Shown here: positions 1 to 8,575 of the stretch, piece by piece
Layout of the letters: each line of letters opens with the position of its first letter
Position numbering within the stretch: the stretch's first letter is position 1
Assembly: GCF_002860285.1 (NCBI RefSeq)
Contig: NZ_PGVF01000008.1
Coordinates: 62,001-126,000, forward strand
Direction of reading: 5' to 3'
DNA length: 64,000 bases
Source: Bacillus sp. M6-12
Lineage (GTDB): Bacteria; Bacillota; Bacilli; Bacillales; DSM-1321
Notes under the pieces: generated by a model
What the model was told of the DNA's origin: nothing
The model's database searches: none
Seen by the model: only the letters and a program-made list of their open reading frames with translations
Position numbers and translations under genes: made by a program

Positions 1-1214
1 ATAAGCGACCGAGTTACGTTGTCATTGATATTCGATTCTTTGGCCTCTAGGCCTTTTATGCACTTTTCATCAAAGGAACTCATTCCGTCAGCAAGAAGTT
101 GTACTGTTTGAAGGAAATTATAAATAATGACCGGCTTAAATACATTTAATTCAAAGTTCCCCTGGCTTGCCGCAAAGGAAATAGTTGTATCATTTCCAAA
201 AACTTGAGCTGTTATCATTGTTAATGCTTCGCTTTGCGTGGGATTCACTTTTCCAGGCATGATGGAACTGCCCGGTTCATTCGCAGGAATAATCAATTCA
301 CCGATCCCGCTTCTTGGACCGCTTGCAAGCCACCTTACATCATTTGCAATTTTCATTAAATCCGCAGCCAATGCTTTTAGTGCTCCATGAACATGAACGA
401 TTTCATCATGGCTGGTCAGGGCCTGAAAAAGGTTTGAGGAAGCTTGAAAATCAAAACCTGTTTCTGCACTAATATACTGAGCCGCTATTTTGCCGAACTC
501 AGGATGGGCATTAATTCCTGTCCCAACTGCAGTTCCGCCAATAGCCAGATCCAAAAGATGCCGGCTGCTTTCCTGAATCATTCTCATATTTTTATCAAGC
601 ATGGCTCTCCATCCGCTGATTTCCTGTCCAAGAGTTAATGGGGTAGCATCCTGCAGATGAGTACGTCCAATTTTGACTAAATCGGCATATTTCTCTTCCT
701 TTTGTTTCAGACTGTCCCGCAATTGGGTTAGCACAGGCATAAGCTTTACCTGTACAGCCTGGTAGGCAGCAACATGCATCGCTGTTGGAAAAGAATCATT
801 GGAGCTTTGTGATTTATTCACATCATCATTAGGATGCAGCCGCTCTATACTTCCTTTCTCCTCGAGCCACTTATTCCCTTTGTTCGCGATTACCTCATTT
901 ATATTCATATTTGATTGTGTGCCGCTTCCGGTTTGCCATACCACCAGCGGAAAATGGCTGTCCAGCGATCCATTTATTATTTCTTCACAAACTGTGACAA
1001 TGGCTTGCTTTTTTATTTCAGACAACGTTCCCAGCTCAAAATTGGTGACCGCTGCTGCCTTTTTGACAAGAGCATAGGCATAAATAAGCTCCAAAGGCAT
1101 TTTCTCCTTGCCTATTCGGAAGTTTATCCTGCTTCTTTCCGTTTGTGCCCCCCAGAATCTATCTAAAGGGACACGGATCTCGCCCATGGTATCTTTTTCC
1201 ATTCTGTAATCCAC
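1..1214 (-). CDS. fumC: Fumarate hydratase class II, C-terminus cut by window edge
   Basis: Class II fumarase interconverts fumarate and L-malate in the cytosolic TCA cycle. The minus strand shows the superfamily signature [13 protein letters not shown] (complement of about 222-272) and an upstream GSGTQSNMN motif (about 912-938). The residues TQ after KVNP favour fumarase over aspartase. I chose the GTG at 1214 because an AGGAGG-type ribosome site sits just upstream (about 1220-1229) and the protein then begins [16 protein letters not shown], the usual FumC start. About 404 of the usual ~460 residues are present; the 3' end lies outside the window. No frame break is seen. Confidence 0.93.
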   Translation of the reverse strand, partial: MDYRMEKDTMGEIRVPLDRFWGAQTERSRINFRIGKEKMPLELIYAYALVKKAAAVTNFELGTLSEIKKQAIVTVCEEIINGSLDSHFPLVVWQTGSGTQSNMNINEVIANKGNKWLEEKGSIERLHPNDDVNKSQSSNDSFPTAMHVAAYQAVQVKLMPVLTQLRDSLKQKEEKYADLVKIGRTHLQDATPLTLGQEISGWRAMLDKNMRMIQESSRHLLDLAIGGTAVGTGINAHPEFGKIAAQYISAETGFDFQASSNLFQALTSHDEIVHVHGALKALAADLMKIANDVRWLASGPRSGIGELIIPANEPGSSIMPGKVNPTQSEALTMITAQVFGNDTTISFAASQGNFELNVFKPVIIYNFLQTVQLLADGMSSFDEKCIKGLEAKESNINDNVTRSL

Positions 1215-1238
1215 TTTTACTCCTCCTTTTTAAAAGCG

Positions 1239-1376
1239 CATGCGCCCTGATGAAGGAAGAACGGCTAAGTGCGCTACGAAACAAAGCTGCGGCTTTGTTT
1301 CATGGCGATGTATCGCTGCCGAAGCATTCCCTGTCCTGTGCGTTGGGGCTGGGCGCTGAAGCTAACATCTTTATCT
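1239..1376. repeat. Intergenic repeat family A, copy 1
   Basis: Degenerate copy of an intergenic element that recurs at 17.1, 18.5, 23.2, 24.0, 31.6 and 34.5 kb. Shared features are a GCGC...GCGCC edge and an internal GAACGGCTAA-like string. Here it also carries a small palindrome around ACAAAGCTGCGGCTTTGT. No coding capacity is convincing. Confidence 0.5.
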
Positions 1377-1441
1377 TAAGAAAAGCCTTATTTTTACCTA
1401 TGTTTATAATTATCTCCCTGTTCAATAAGAAGAAATCAGTG

Positions 1442-1478
1442 AAAAACCCTGACTTCTTTTTTATAAGAAATATCAGGG
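1442..1478 (-). terminator. Rho-independent terminator of csbD
   Basis: Inverted repeat CCCTGA (1447-1452) / TCAGGG (1473-1478) extended by an AAGAA/TTCTT pairing. On the minus strand it is followed by five Us. It lies about 24 bp past the csbD stop. Confidence 0.75.
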
Positions 1479-1501
1479 CCTGTTTTTACTTTTTTCGTTG
1501 G

Positions 1502-1693
1502 TTAGCGGTTATTCCTGTCGGGATCTAGCATATCCTTGGCTTCCCCAATAGTATTTTGAAAAGATCCTTTCATCTTGTCCTTTTTGCCGTCTGCCTGCAT
1601 TTCTTTATTTCCAGAGGCATTTCCAATCTGGTCTTTTGTTTCACCTTTAATTTTATTTACAGTGCCTTTTACTTTATCTGATAAACCACTCAT
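1502..1693 (-). CDS. csbD: CsbD-family general stress protein
   Basis: Small hydrophilic protein of about 63 residues with the CsbD pattern: GLSDKVKGTVNKIKGETKDQ followed by lysine/glycine-rich helix. The family is a general-stress protein of unknown biochemical role. Two adjacent ATGs exist (1696, 1693); the second has the better spacing (7 nt) from GGAGG. Its own SigB-like promoter and terminator make it a single-gene unit, divergent from the YibQ-type gene. Confidence 0.88.
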   Translation of the reverse strand: MSGLSDKVKGTVNKIKGETKDQIGNASGNKEMQADGKKDKMKGSFQNTIGEAKDMLDPDRNNR

Positions 1694-1729
1694 CATATTG
1701 CCTCCATTTCTATATTTGTTTACTGTTCT

Positions 1730-1755
1730 TTTCCCTTTTGAAAAAGGTAATAAAC
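1730..1755 (-). promoter_or_regulatory. Probable SigB promoter of csbD
   Basis: On the minus strand GTTTAT (1755-1750) and GGGAAA (1735-1730) are separated by 14 nt, close to the SigB pattern GTTTAA-N12-15-GGGWAW. It lies 35 nt or so before the ribosome site of csbD, a gene family known to be SigB-dependent in B. subtilis. Confidence 0.75.
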
Positions 1756-1841
1756 ACTGAGAACTGAAGCAGGCTGAATATTGATTTGGAGTTAAACAAA
1801 CAATATAAAAAACTTATATAAGCATACCAGGGAGGTTAATT

Positions 1842-2627
1842 TTGAAAAAAAATCTGTTTCTTCTAATTGCTTTTTCACTTTTTCTGTTCCCTTCAGCTTC
1901 TGTTCACGCGATGCTGATGAAGGATTTAAAAACAGCAATCATTATTGATGACTTTGGCGGGGGAAACGGTGGTGTTAATGAGTTCTTAAGCGGGGACATT
2001 CCAATCACAGCTGCTGTAATGCCATTTACGGAGAATTCCCTATCTCATGCAATGCTGGCACATGAAAAAGGCTTTGAAGTAATTGTACATTTGCCGATGC
2101 AGCCGAAAAAAGGAAAAAGATCCTGGCTCGGCCCTAAACCGATCACCTCAGACCTTACCCCCGCAGAAGTAAAACAGCGGGTAATAGAAGCAATTGATAG
2201 TGTACCCTACGCAAAAGGGATTAACAACCATATGGGATCTCTAATAGTGGAGGATGAAGAGATTGTCAGAGCCATCGTTGAAGTGGTTAAAAAGAAGAAT
2301 TTATTTATTGTAGACAGCGGCACAAGTCCGAAAACAAAATTTCCTGAAATCGCCCAAGAGTTAGGTGTACCTGTTCTAAAAAACGATATTTTCCTTGATG
2401 ATGTTTCAAATGTGCCTTATGTTTCAAAACAGATGATGAAGCTTGCAAAGATTATTGAAAGAAAAGGTAATGCCGTTGCAATAGGACATGTAGGTGTAAA
2501 GGGAAAAGACTGTTATCTTGGAATAAGCAATTCGCTGGCGGAATATAAAAAGAGGCATATAGAAATTGTGCCAGTTTCAAGCCTTATATCCAACCAAATT
2601 ACAGACAAATATTTTGAGATACAATAA
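1842..2627 (+). CDS. Divergent polysaccharide deacetylase, YibQ family
   Basis: Secreted 261-residue protein. Residues 1-23 are a signal peptide (MKKN, hydrophobic core, SVHA). The mature part carries the family landmarks: AIIIDDFGGG near residue 32, VHLPMQP near 86, KGINNHMGS near 124, VDSGTS near 161, and AIGHVG near 221. The family resembles carbohydrate esterases; the substrate is not established. The TTG start at 1842 has GGGAGG seven bases upstream. It stands alone, divergent from csbD. Confidence 0.88.
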   Translation: MKKNLFLLIAFSLFLFPSASVHAMLMKDLKTAIIIDDFGGGNGGVNEFLSGDIPITAAVMPFTENSLSHAMLAHEKGFEVIVHLPMQPKKGKRSWLGPKPITSDLTPAEVKQRVIEAIDSVPYAKGINNHMGSLIVEDEEIVRAIVEVVKKKNLFIVDSGTSPKTKFPEIAQELGVPVLKNDIFLDDVSNVPYVSKQMMKLAKIIERKGNAVAIGHVGVKGKDCYLGISNSLAEYKKRHIEIVPVSSLISNQITDKYFEIQ

Positions 2628-2647
2628 ATATGCACGGAACGTTTAAA

Positions 2648-2674
2648 GACCCTGCCATCAGAAATAGCAGGGTC
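2648..2674. terminator. Hairpin between convergent genes
   Basis: Perfect 8-bp stem GACCCTGC / GCAGGGTC with an 11-nt loop, between the YibQ-type gene and the convergent 27-codon gene. U-tracts are poor on both strands, so termination is only likely. Confidence 0.45.
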
Positions 2675-2719
2675 TGCAGCCCTTCATTTGGACAGGACTT
2701 CACTTGATACACCGACGGA

Positions 2720-2803
2720 CTATGCGTGGAAAATTGTATATCCGACATAAAATACTAGAGTCATTAAACTTGCGATTGCTAAGGTTACAGATAGCTCTTC
2801 CAT
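2720..2803 (-). CDS. 27-residue single-span membrane peptide
   Basis: Short ORF with a strong ribosome site (AGGAGGTAT, complement of 2809-2817) six bases before ATG. The product starts MEELSVTLAIASLMTL and ends FHA: one transmembrane helix from about residue 5 to 25 with an acidic N-terminus. I do not recognise the family. The near-perfect ribosome site and the clean hydrophobic segment argue it is translated. A small regulatory or transporter-accessory membrane peptide is possible but not shown. Confidence 0.55.
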   Translation of the reverse strand: MEELSVTLAIASLMTLVFYVGYTIFHA

Positions 2804-2943
2804 ATGATATACCTCCTATGTATACCTGATATTTCTTCTACTGTAAAATTAACATAGAAAAATCCATTCTCCTGATACTAAAACGTAATATTTTTTGACG
2901 GCTATGTGAAAATTTAATGAACAATATCAATTTCCGATGCAGA

Positions 2944-2974
2944 AAAGAAACCAGGCTGGCGGCCTGGTTTCTTT
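2944..2974 (-). terminator. Terminator after ABC-exporter remnant
   Basis: Thirteen-base stem AAAGAAACCAGGC (2944-2956) / GCCTGGTTTCTTT (2962-2974) with a 5-nt loop, just beyond the remnant's stop. Confidence 0.8.
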
Positions 2975-2979
2975 GGTTT

Positions 2980-3310
2980 TTATCCTGCAAGGCCGTCCTT
3001 TCGGCCTTGCTGCAGCTGATACATTTGATAATACTTTCCTTTGTGTAACATTAATTCATCATGGCTTCCCTGCTCAACTATTCTCCCTTTATCAAGCACA
3101 ATAATCTGGTCAGCGTTTTTTATCGTTGAAAGACGGTGAGCGATGATAAACGTTGTTCTTCCCTTTTTTAAAATATCCTTGGCTTTCTGAATGATTGCCT
3201 CGGTTTCAGTATCAATACTGGATGTTGCTTCGTCCAGAATCAGAATAGCAGGATTGAAAGCAAGTGCTCTGGCGAATGAAATCAGCTGCCTCTGGCAAGG
3301 CAACCGCTGC
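2980..3310 (-). pseudogene. C-terminal remnant of an ABC multidrug exporter fused behind the sigY operon
   Basis: About 105 codons matching only the C-terminal end of a half-size type-IV ABC exporter: [11 protein letters not shown] (end of the signature), Walker [13 protein letters not shown], and the H-loop IIAHRLSTI. Membrane domains, Walker A and the LSGG residues are absent. The frame opens two bases or so past the stop of yxlD (3311), so the exporter has been cut exactly at the operon's edge. In B. subtilis the sigY operon continues into yxlEFG here, so a deletion or recombination has joined two loci. A start at 3303 (TTG) exists but is probably not functional. Confidence 0.75.
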
Positions 3311-3502
3311 TCATTTTTTCTTCATTATTTTCCGTACAAATAACATGTAGATAATAGTCGGAACAGGAGCTTGAACCAAGCCTAGAATTCCCCAGAGCCA
3401 GTAGTTGTGGCCGTGTTTTTTGGCATTTATGAACAGAAAGACACTTTGTGCTAACAAAATCAAGGCGACAAAGGGAAGCGTCATCAGTTCGGTCCGAGTC
3501 AT
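3311..3502 (-). CDS. yxlD: YxlD-like small membrane protein of the sigY operon
   Basis: 63 residues with two transmembrane helices (about 8-26 and 34-56) and a lysine-rich C-terminus. The shape, with the YWLWGILGL centre, fits the PLDc_N-like small membrane proteins to which YxlD belongs. In B. subtilis YxlC and YxlD together restrain SigY at the membrane. The start overlaps the yxlC stop by 4 bp, implying translational coupling. Assignment rests on position and topology as much as on sequence. Confidence 0.7.
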   Translation of the reverse strand: MTRTELMTLPFVALILLAQSVFLFINAKKHGHNYWLWGILGLVQAPVPTIIYMLFVRKIMKKK

Positions 3503-3846
3503 GTTTCCTTCACCTTCTGTTTAACATACTTGAAAATAGTAACGGCAATAATGGAGCCTGCTGATATTCCTTGAACAGCCGCAAAAACAAGCGGATTTTC
3601 ATATAGAGCAATTAACAAAACCGACAGGATTGCAGCTGCAATGAGACAAAACAGTTTAATCTCACGCCGCCATTTCCTTGCCGCGAGCTCCCGCTGTTCT
3701 GCTATTTTTGCTTGAATCGCTGATAAATCAGGAGTGAACACTTTACCGTGATCATCAAGATGGCTTAAACCCTGCTTTATTTTCTCTATAGCATTTTTAG
3801 TCTCTTTACTTTGTGCTTCTTCGATTTTTACTATCTTCTTCATCAA
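3499..3846 (-). CDS. yxlC: YxlC-like anti-SigY factor component
   Basis: 115 residues: a charged N-terminal region of about 70, then two transmembrane helices (about 65-83 and 88-106). YxlC is part of the membrane complex that inhibits SigY. The frame overlaps the end of sigY by 41 bp and the start of yxlD by 4 bp, a tight operon. The start is MM (3846/3843). Confidence 0.7.
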   Translation of the reverse strand: MMKKIVKIEEAQSKETKNAIEKIKQGLSHLDDHGKVFTPDLSAIQAKIAEQRELAARKWRREIKLFCLIAAAILSVLLIALYENPLVFAAVQGISAGSIIAVTIFKYVKQKVKET

Positions 3847-4360
3847 GCCTCAGCTCCTTTCTTACCGCTATGATTCCATTATGGACCCTTGATTTTACCG
3901 TACCTTCAGCAATGTTCAGCATTTTGCCTATTTCGGCATATGAATATCCATAATAATGCTTCAAAATGATTGGAATCCGTATTTCTTCGGTCAATTTCCC
4001 TAAGGCTTCAATCGTATCCATCCAATCCTCATCGGATGTCTGCATCTGCCATTTCAGCTTACGGATGGACTGTTCCTGTTCTTTAAACCGTATTTCTCTT
4101 TTCTGTTTCCGGGTCATATCAATAAATAAATTGGTGGCAATCGATATCAGCCAGGTAGAAAACTTAGATGTTCCATTAAAGTGCTGAATTTTTTCCAATG
4201 CCTTGGCCATAGTGTCTTGTGCAAGGTCTTCCGCAGCCTCGTAGCTGAATGTGATTTTAATTAAATATTTGACCAGCAGCTGGTAGCTGTCCTGAAAAAG
4301 CAGGGCAAAGGCAAGGTCATCCCCCTGTTTGGCGCTTTCAATCAATTTCTTTTCTTCCAT
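3806..4360 (-). CDS. sigY: ECF sigma factor, SigY-like
   Basis: 184-residue group-4 sigma factor. Region 2 shows EDLAQDTMAKALEKIQHF (about 42-60) followed by STWLISIATNLFID; region 4 shows YSYAEIGKMLNIAEGTVKSRV (about 140-160). It would direct RNA polymerase to a SigY regulon when released from YxlC/YxlD. ATG at 4360 has AGGGAGG upstream. The order sigY-yxlC-yxlD and an upstream autoregulatory-type promoter support the name. Confidence 0.83.
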   Translation of the reverse strand: MEEKKLIESAKQGDDLAFALLFQDSYQLLVKYLIKITFSYEAAEDLAQDTMAKALEKIQHFNGTSKFSTWLISIATNLFIDMTRKQKREIRFKEQEQSIRKLKWQMQTSDEDWMDTIEALGKLTEEIRIPIILKHYYGYSYAEIGKMLNIAEGTVKSRVHNGIIAVRKELRLDEEDSKNRRSTK

Positions 4361-4426
4361 ATGCTAACCTCCCTACTCTTCCTTTGCTTTTTACATCCCA
4401 GCATTTCTGTGGTCTTTTACCGTTAA

Positions 4427-4452
4427 GACGATCAAGGTATAGTAATCGTTCA
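4427..4452 (-). promoter_or_regulatory. SigY-type autoregulatory promoter
   Basis: On the minus strand TGAACG (4452-4447), 16 nt, then CGTC (4430-4427), about 70 bp before the sigY start. This is the ECF-type arrangement described for SigY promoters in B. subtilis (TGAACG ... CGTC), consistent with autoregulation. Confidence 0.7.
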
Positions 4453-4570
4453 TTATTTTCTAAAATAATTTACAAAAAACTTTTAAGAGTTTTAAATCCT
4501 AATCTATGTATGGAAATAATCAAAAACAAATGGAAATTTAGCACAAAAAGGATATTAGGCTTTATTCGGA

Positions 4571-4590
4571 AGCCCTCAATTCTGAGGGCT
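4571..4590 (-). terminator. Hairpin downstream of the 150-aa gene
   Basis: Eight-base stem AGCCCTCA / TGAGGGCT with a 4-nt loop, about 75 bp past the stop at 4663. The U-tract is weak on both strands. Confidence 0.5.
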
Positions 4591-4662
4591 TATTTGAGTG
4601 CGCGTATGCACAATTATGTTAACTTGATTTGTATGCGAGTCAAATAACGAAAATCCGTCTAT

Positions 4663-5115
4663 TTAACGCCCGACTGCCCCTTTAAGCAGGTCTGAAGTTA
4701 AAAAGACTCCAACAGGGGGCAAGACACCACTACTAATAGGAGCTCCTGCAAGAACTGTGTCAGTTGTAGCAACCCAAGTTCCATACTGACCCGCTTGTAA
4801 AGAGGGAGGCTTCATTGTAAGCCGTCCAGTTAAAATATAATGTCGAATTCTAATCGAGGGATCATCAAAAATAGTTAAATGCCCAGAATATGTGGCATAA
4901 GGTGAATCAACTCTTAGTTGTTTGGTGTTTTCATCCCAATACCCATTAATTGGAATATCCCTACCGCGAAAATTAACTGTTCCAACTACCCTGTTACCTG
5001 TAACAGAGTTTATGTTAAATATGCCATAAACGACGGGTCTGCCACCCACAGCAGCATGAATACCCCACCTTGATGGAAAAGGCAAAGTAACGCTAGTTTG
5101 ACGAGGAATTTGCAA
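4663..5115 (-). CDS. Unrecognised beta-rich 150-residue protein
   Basis: I do not recognise this family. The 150 residues have no signal peptide or transmembrane segment and alternate short beta-type stretches with G/N turns (for example VVGTVNFRGRDIPINGYWD and YATYSGHLTIF), ending in GTWVATTDT and a hydrophobic tail. This looks like a small beta-barrel or jelly-roll. The start is TTG with AAGGAGA upstream. It sits with a frameshifted gene and a VCBS-type protein on the same strand, a grouping suggesting spore-surface or extracellular material. Confidence 0.6.
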   Translation of the reverse strand: MQIPRQTSVTLPFPSRWGIHAAVGGRPVVYGIFNINSVTGNRVVGTVNFRGRDIPINGYWDENTKQLRVDSPYATYSGHLTIFDDPSIRIRHYILTGRLTMKPPSLQAGQYGTWVATTDTVLAGAPISSGVLPPVGVFLTSDLLKGAVGR

Positions 5116-5262
5116 AGTTTATCTCTCCTTATATTTTATTTAGTAAAGAAAGGAAAATTAATATTATGATACCAGTCCTTCACACAAGACGATTGATTAT
5201 TCTATAGGGTGTGGTTTGGGCGGGGATACTTTTTGCGGAAGTTCCATAAATAACAATTAGAT

Positions 5263-5521
5263 CTAGGTTCGCCTGGGTTTCTTGAAAAAAGTTGCCCATT
5301 GGTTAATATTATTTGAGTATGTTACGCGATCTCCTGCAGCCCCCATTACATGATCTACAAAGTAAGTTGCGGGTGCCACCGCGTAATTGGCTAATGCTCC
5401 CGATCCCATTTTCTGCAGATATTAATTTATACCAGCCTTCTCCTCCACCATTTTGACCTGTAAAAAAATCAATAATCATAGTTTCAGTTCCATGAAAAGA
5501 ATAAAACTTTGCCATCGCCAT
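5263..5521 (-). pseudogene. Small gene broken by a frameshift
   Basis: The first part (from 5521) reads MAMAKFYSFHGTETMI then FFTGQNGGGEGWYKLISAEN. At about 5405-5425 sensible coding moves to another frame: MGSGALANYAVAPATYF, then VDHVMGAAGDRVTYSN and NNINQWATFF, ending at a TAG at 5263. In the original frame the sequence degenerates into Cys/Arg-rich residues and stops at 5309. Joined, it would be about 85 residues. No ribosome site is seen before the ATGs, and the frame is open upstream. Function unknown. Either a real pseudogene or a sequencing indel. Confidence 0.55.
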
Positions 5522-5553
5522 TGCTTTACAAGGATAAATGCATAATACGAGCT

Positions 5554-6327
5554 TTATATTTCGACATTAGTAGCACTAAATAACTTTGTTCCCAGTATCG
5601 CTGCTGCCAACCTTGCTGAAATAAATTGAGCACCATTCCATGTTAAGAGGTTTTCAACATATCCTAATGTGTCCGAGTTAGAAATACCGATAATACGTTG
5701 AAAAATAAGCAAATCATAACTCATGCTTTTTGAATTTGTAATAATGGGATATAAAGCACCTGCAGCAAGAACCTCGCCTTTGACGGGCTGTTTTAATTTG
5801 CCATTTTCATCGTAAAGCAGTGAAAGGTACTCATAGCCTTTATAACTAATATCAAGGGTGAAAACAACATCTAATGAAGGACTTCCTACACTTACTTTAT
5901 AAAGATTTTCATAATCGACTTTGAAAGTATAGCTATTATTATATTTTTCAAAATCAAACAATAGGCGAGGAATATTATTTCTGAAGGAGTAAATATAGAA
6001 AATACCGTACCCCCCGCTTCCTCCCGATTCAATACTTACCAAAATATCTAATATATTATCTTTGGAAAAATCCCCAAGGAAAAGCTTAGCATTATATCCT
6101 GAATTATTTTGGAGATTAATTGCTGAAATCTGGTTAGAACGCCCATCTCGAATTACGAGTGTGATAAGATCCGCGAAGATTTCGGTTTCAACATTTTTTC
6201 TTCCATATAAATAGACGAAATCCATTATACCGTCACCTGTAACGTCACCTTGCTTCATGTCTAGCAACACTACGCTACCGGAATAGGTATAGTTCCCCTT
6301 CGTTTGTTCTTGAAATTGCCTGTACAA
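5554..6327 (-). CDS. VCBS/FG-GAP repeat protein
   Basis: About 257 residues with FG-GAP-like calcium-loop repeats: GDVTGDGIMDFVYLYG near residue 27 and LFLGDFSKDNILDILVSI near 82. Such repeats form beta-propeller blades in extracellular or spore-surface proteins. The next section (FEKYNNSY, then NLYKVSVGSPS) and the C-terminal SDTLGYVENLLTWNG match a protein type I associate with Bacillaceae and Paenibacillaceae. A GTG at 6348 is possible, but the TTG at 6327 has AAGGGGGAG six bases upstream, so I use it. No signal peptide is visible. Confidence 0.72.
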   Translation of the reverse strand: MYRQFQEQTKGNYTYSGSVVLLDMKQGDVTGDGIMDFVYLYGRKNVETEIFADLITLVIRDGRSNQISAINLQNNSGYNAKLFLGDFSKDNILDILVSIESGGSGGYGIFYIYSFRNNIPRLLFDFEKYNNSYTFKVDYENLYKVSVGSPSLDVVFTLDISYKGYEYLSLLYDENGKLKQPVKGEVLAAGALYPIITNSKSMSYDLLIFQRIIGISNSDTLGYVENLLTWNGAQFISARLAAAILGTKLFSATNVEI

Positions 6328-6598
6328 ATAACTCCCCCTTATATACACTTGGCAACTGCTTTGTGTAACATATGCAGGTCAATACCTATATGACACCATA
6401 AAGTCAAGATAACATTCTGAAAGGTAATGGTAAGAAGATTCAACAGATTGAAAGAGCTGCAACTTTGTAAGGTCTGCAAGAAGTTTCACCAGGAAATAAC
6501 TGTTTTATAGGTGAATACACATTTATAGAAGTACAAGTTGATATGTAATGACTAAAGAATAGGATGATGTGAGATTAAAAAGAAAAGGAGTGCATTTT

Positions 6599-7012
6599 AT
6601 GTATCCTGGTCACCTGTCTCTATATTATAACTATCCAAATAGTCATGAAGCTTCTTTATATTCACCTCCATTCCAAGAGGAAAATTATTACTATGCGGCC
6701 CCCAATTATAGACAATTGGTCGGTCCGCCTCCGTTGGCACTGCCGGGGGAAGGTTCAGCGGCTGAACCGCCAACTTCCCCGCCGCCATCTTTTGTTCCTC
6801 CACAACAAGTAGAAGCGTATGCAGTTGACCCAGGCGGTATTGCAGGATGTTTATTCAGTTACACATATGTATGGCTGAGAGGTTTTGAACAATTTTGGTT
6901 TTATCCAACTTTTGTAGGCCGAAACTCTGTCTCAGGATATCGTTGGACTGGATTCAACTGGGTTTATTTCGGGATAGACCTGCGACAAATTCAATCGTTT
7001 ACTTGCTTTTAA
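6599..7012 (+). CDS. Tyr/Pro-rich small protein with conserved aromatic C-terminal domain
   Basis: 137 residues. Residues 1-75 are low-complexity and rich in Y, P and S, coat-protein-like. The C-terminal ~60 residues (GGIAGCLFSYTYVWLRG, FWFYPTFVGR, then GYRWTGFNWVYFGIDLRQI) form a compact aromatic domain with two cysteines. AAGGAG precedes ATG 6599; a GTG at 6569 lacks a site. Divergent from the VCBS-type gene. A spore-coat or surface role is inference. Confidence 0.62.
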   Translation: MYPGHLSLYYNYPNSHEASLYSPPFQEENYYYAAPNYRQLVGPPPLALPGEGSAAEPPTSPPPSFVPPQQVEAYAVDPGGIAGCLFSYTYVWLRGFEQFWFYPTFVGRNSVSGYRWTGFNWVYFGIDLRQIQSFTCF

Positions 7013-7084
7013 CAAGAAAAGGACAGGAATCTTAATTAGTTGTGTTCATACCGAATATTTCATAGTTATATTTTATAAATAGAT

Positions 7085-7117
7085 ACGATGCTTTAAGCTA
7101 AGGCATCGTCTTTTTTT
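7085..7117 (+). terminator. Terminator of the Tyr/Pro-rich gene
   Basis: ACGATGC (7085-7091) / GCATCGT (7103-7109) stem followed by C and seven Ts. Confidence 0.85.
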
Positions 7118-7230
7118 CATTAAATTAACAAAAAACCGCAATAGAGATACCTAAGTGATTTTTACATTTTAATTTTAATTAGTTTTTTTATCCAAACGAT
7201 CAGCGCAGATCCGGCCTTTCTCCATATAAA

Positions 7231-7264
7231 ATAAAACCCCTGCCGCTCTTTGAGCATACAGGGG
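7231..7264 (-). terminator. Terminator of the MFS exporter gene
   Basis: CCCCTG / CAGGGG stem (7237-7264) with a U-rich tail on the minus strand, about 20 bp past the stop at 7286. Confidence 0.7.
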
Positions 7265-7285
7265 ATGGATCAGCTGAGCAGTTAT

Positions 7286-8554
7286 CTATGATACTGTCGC
7301 CTGGTCCGGCTGCCTTTGCTGATGAAGATACTTTGGCAGGACAAGCAGATAAAACAAACTAATTGCCATCATACAGCCACCAACGATCCAGTACAAGCCT
7401 TCAATTGTAAGAATCTTTGGAAAGCCTGCGGCAATAAAAGCTAAGGTGATGGATTGGGAAAGCATCTGCAGCGGACCAGTCCACCCCTGCACGCGGCCCA
7501 TCATCTTCGGATCGACAATGATGGGCATCCAGCCTCCAAGAGCAACGTTTACGAGCGGCAATGAAACCGCTGAACCGAAAATTAAACTAAAAAAGACCAC
7601 CGTTGAATCGGTTGTAGATGAGAGCCCTATACAAAGCCCTGTCATAAATAAACCAAACACTAAGAGCCAATATAACTTTATTTTTTGGGCAAAGACTGAA
7701 GCTGCTATACTTCCAAGCAGAACACCGATCCCAAACACAATACCAAAAACAACCATATATTCCTCATATTTTACGGGCTGCAGCTTGTATTTCAGAATAA
7801 AAATGGGCATCACTGAAAAACCGGCATTGATAATCCCAAAAAATATAAAACCATATAGCAGTGTCAGCAGCAGTTTGTAATGTAAGATATAATCTAAGCC
7901 TATCTTGAACTCTTTAAAAACTGTAGAAAGATTTAATGTATGAATCGAATGGTCTCCATTCGGTTTCCTGATTTTTTCGGGGAGAGTGCAGGACCTGATA
8001 AGGAGGCCGCTAATGATAAAGCTTGCTGTATCAATAAGAACCGCCCCAATAATTCCAAATTGCCAATAAAAAAAGACACCCAGCCCATTTCCGAACAGCA
8101 TGAATAAGCTTGAAACAAGCTGGTTCAGCCCGGCAGCAGAAGTATATTCTTCTTTTGTTAATATTCCCTGGATAATTGCTGATTCAGATGGATGGAAGAA
8201 CTTTTGTACCGCGCTCCTCAAAAACAAAAGAGCAAATACAAGCGGAATCCAGTCTATAAAGATGGCAGCAGCTAAAATCAGTGATAATACTGTGCAAATG
8301 ACATCGCTATATAAAGCAACCTTTTGCCTGTCAAAGCGGTCTGCAAATACTCCTACTAAAAAAAATACAGCCAGCATCGGGAGTGAATACATTAGCTCGG
8401 TAATAGTTGCATAGGAAGGCTGTTCAGAAAAGCGGTCAAGTAAATAAAACATAAAAGCTGTAATACCAATGCTGCTGCCCATCTGAGATGCCGTGGCAGC
8501 AAAAAATAATCTCGAAAAATTACCATTGCGGAAAACTGTAAATAGTTTTTTCAT
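7286..8554 (-). CDS. MFS exporter (MefA/EntS-like)
   Basis: About 422 residues, twelve predicted transmembrane helices, with the loop 2-3 motif GVFADRFDRQKV near residue 78, typical of the drug/siderophore-exporting MFS branch. It exports an unknown small molecule by proton antiport (family inference). I use ATG 8554 because GAGGAG stands seven bases upstream; the in-frame ATG at 8575 has no site. Monocistronic. Confidence 0.85.
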   Translation of the reverse strand: MKKLFTVFRNGNFSRLFFAATASQMGSSIGITAFMFYLLDRFSEQPSYATITELMYSLPMLAVFFLVGVFADRFDRQKVALYSDVICTVLSLILAAAIFIDWIPLVFALLFLRSAVQKFFHPSESAIIQGILTKEEYTSAAGLNQLVSSLFMLFGNGLGVFFYWQFGIIGAVLIDTASFIISGLLIRSCTLPEKIRKPNGDHSIHTLNLSTVFKEFKIGLDYILHYKLLLTLLYGFIFFGIINAGFSVMPIFILKYKLQPVKYEEYMVVFGIVFGIGVLLGSIAASVFAQKIKLYWLLVFGLFMTGLCIGLSSTTDSTVVFFSLIFGSAVSLPLVNVALGGWMPIIVDPKMMGRVQGWTGPLQMLSQSITLAFIAAGFPKILTIEGLYWIVGGCMMAISLFYLLVLPKYLHQQRQPDQATVS

Positions 8555-8575
8555 TTTGTTTCTCCTCATTCTCAT

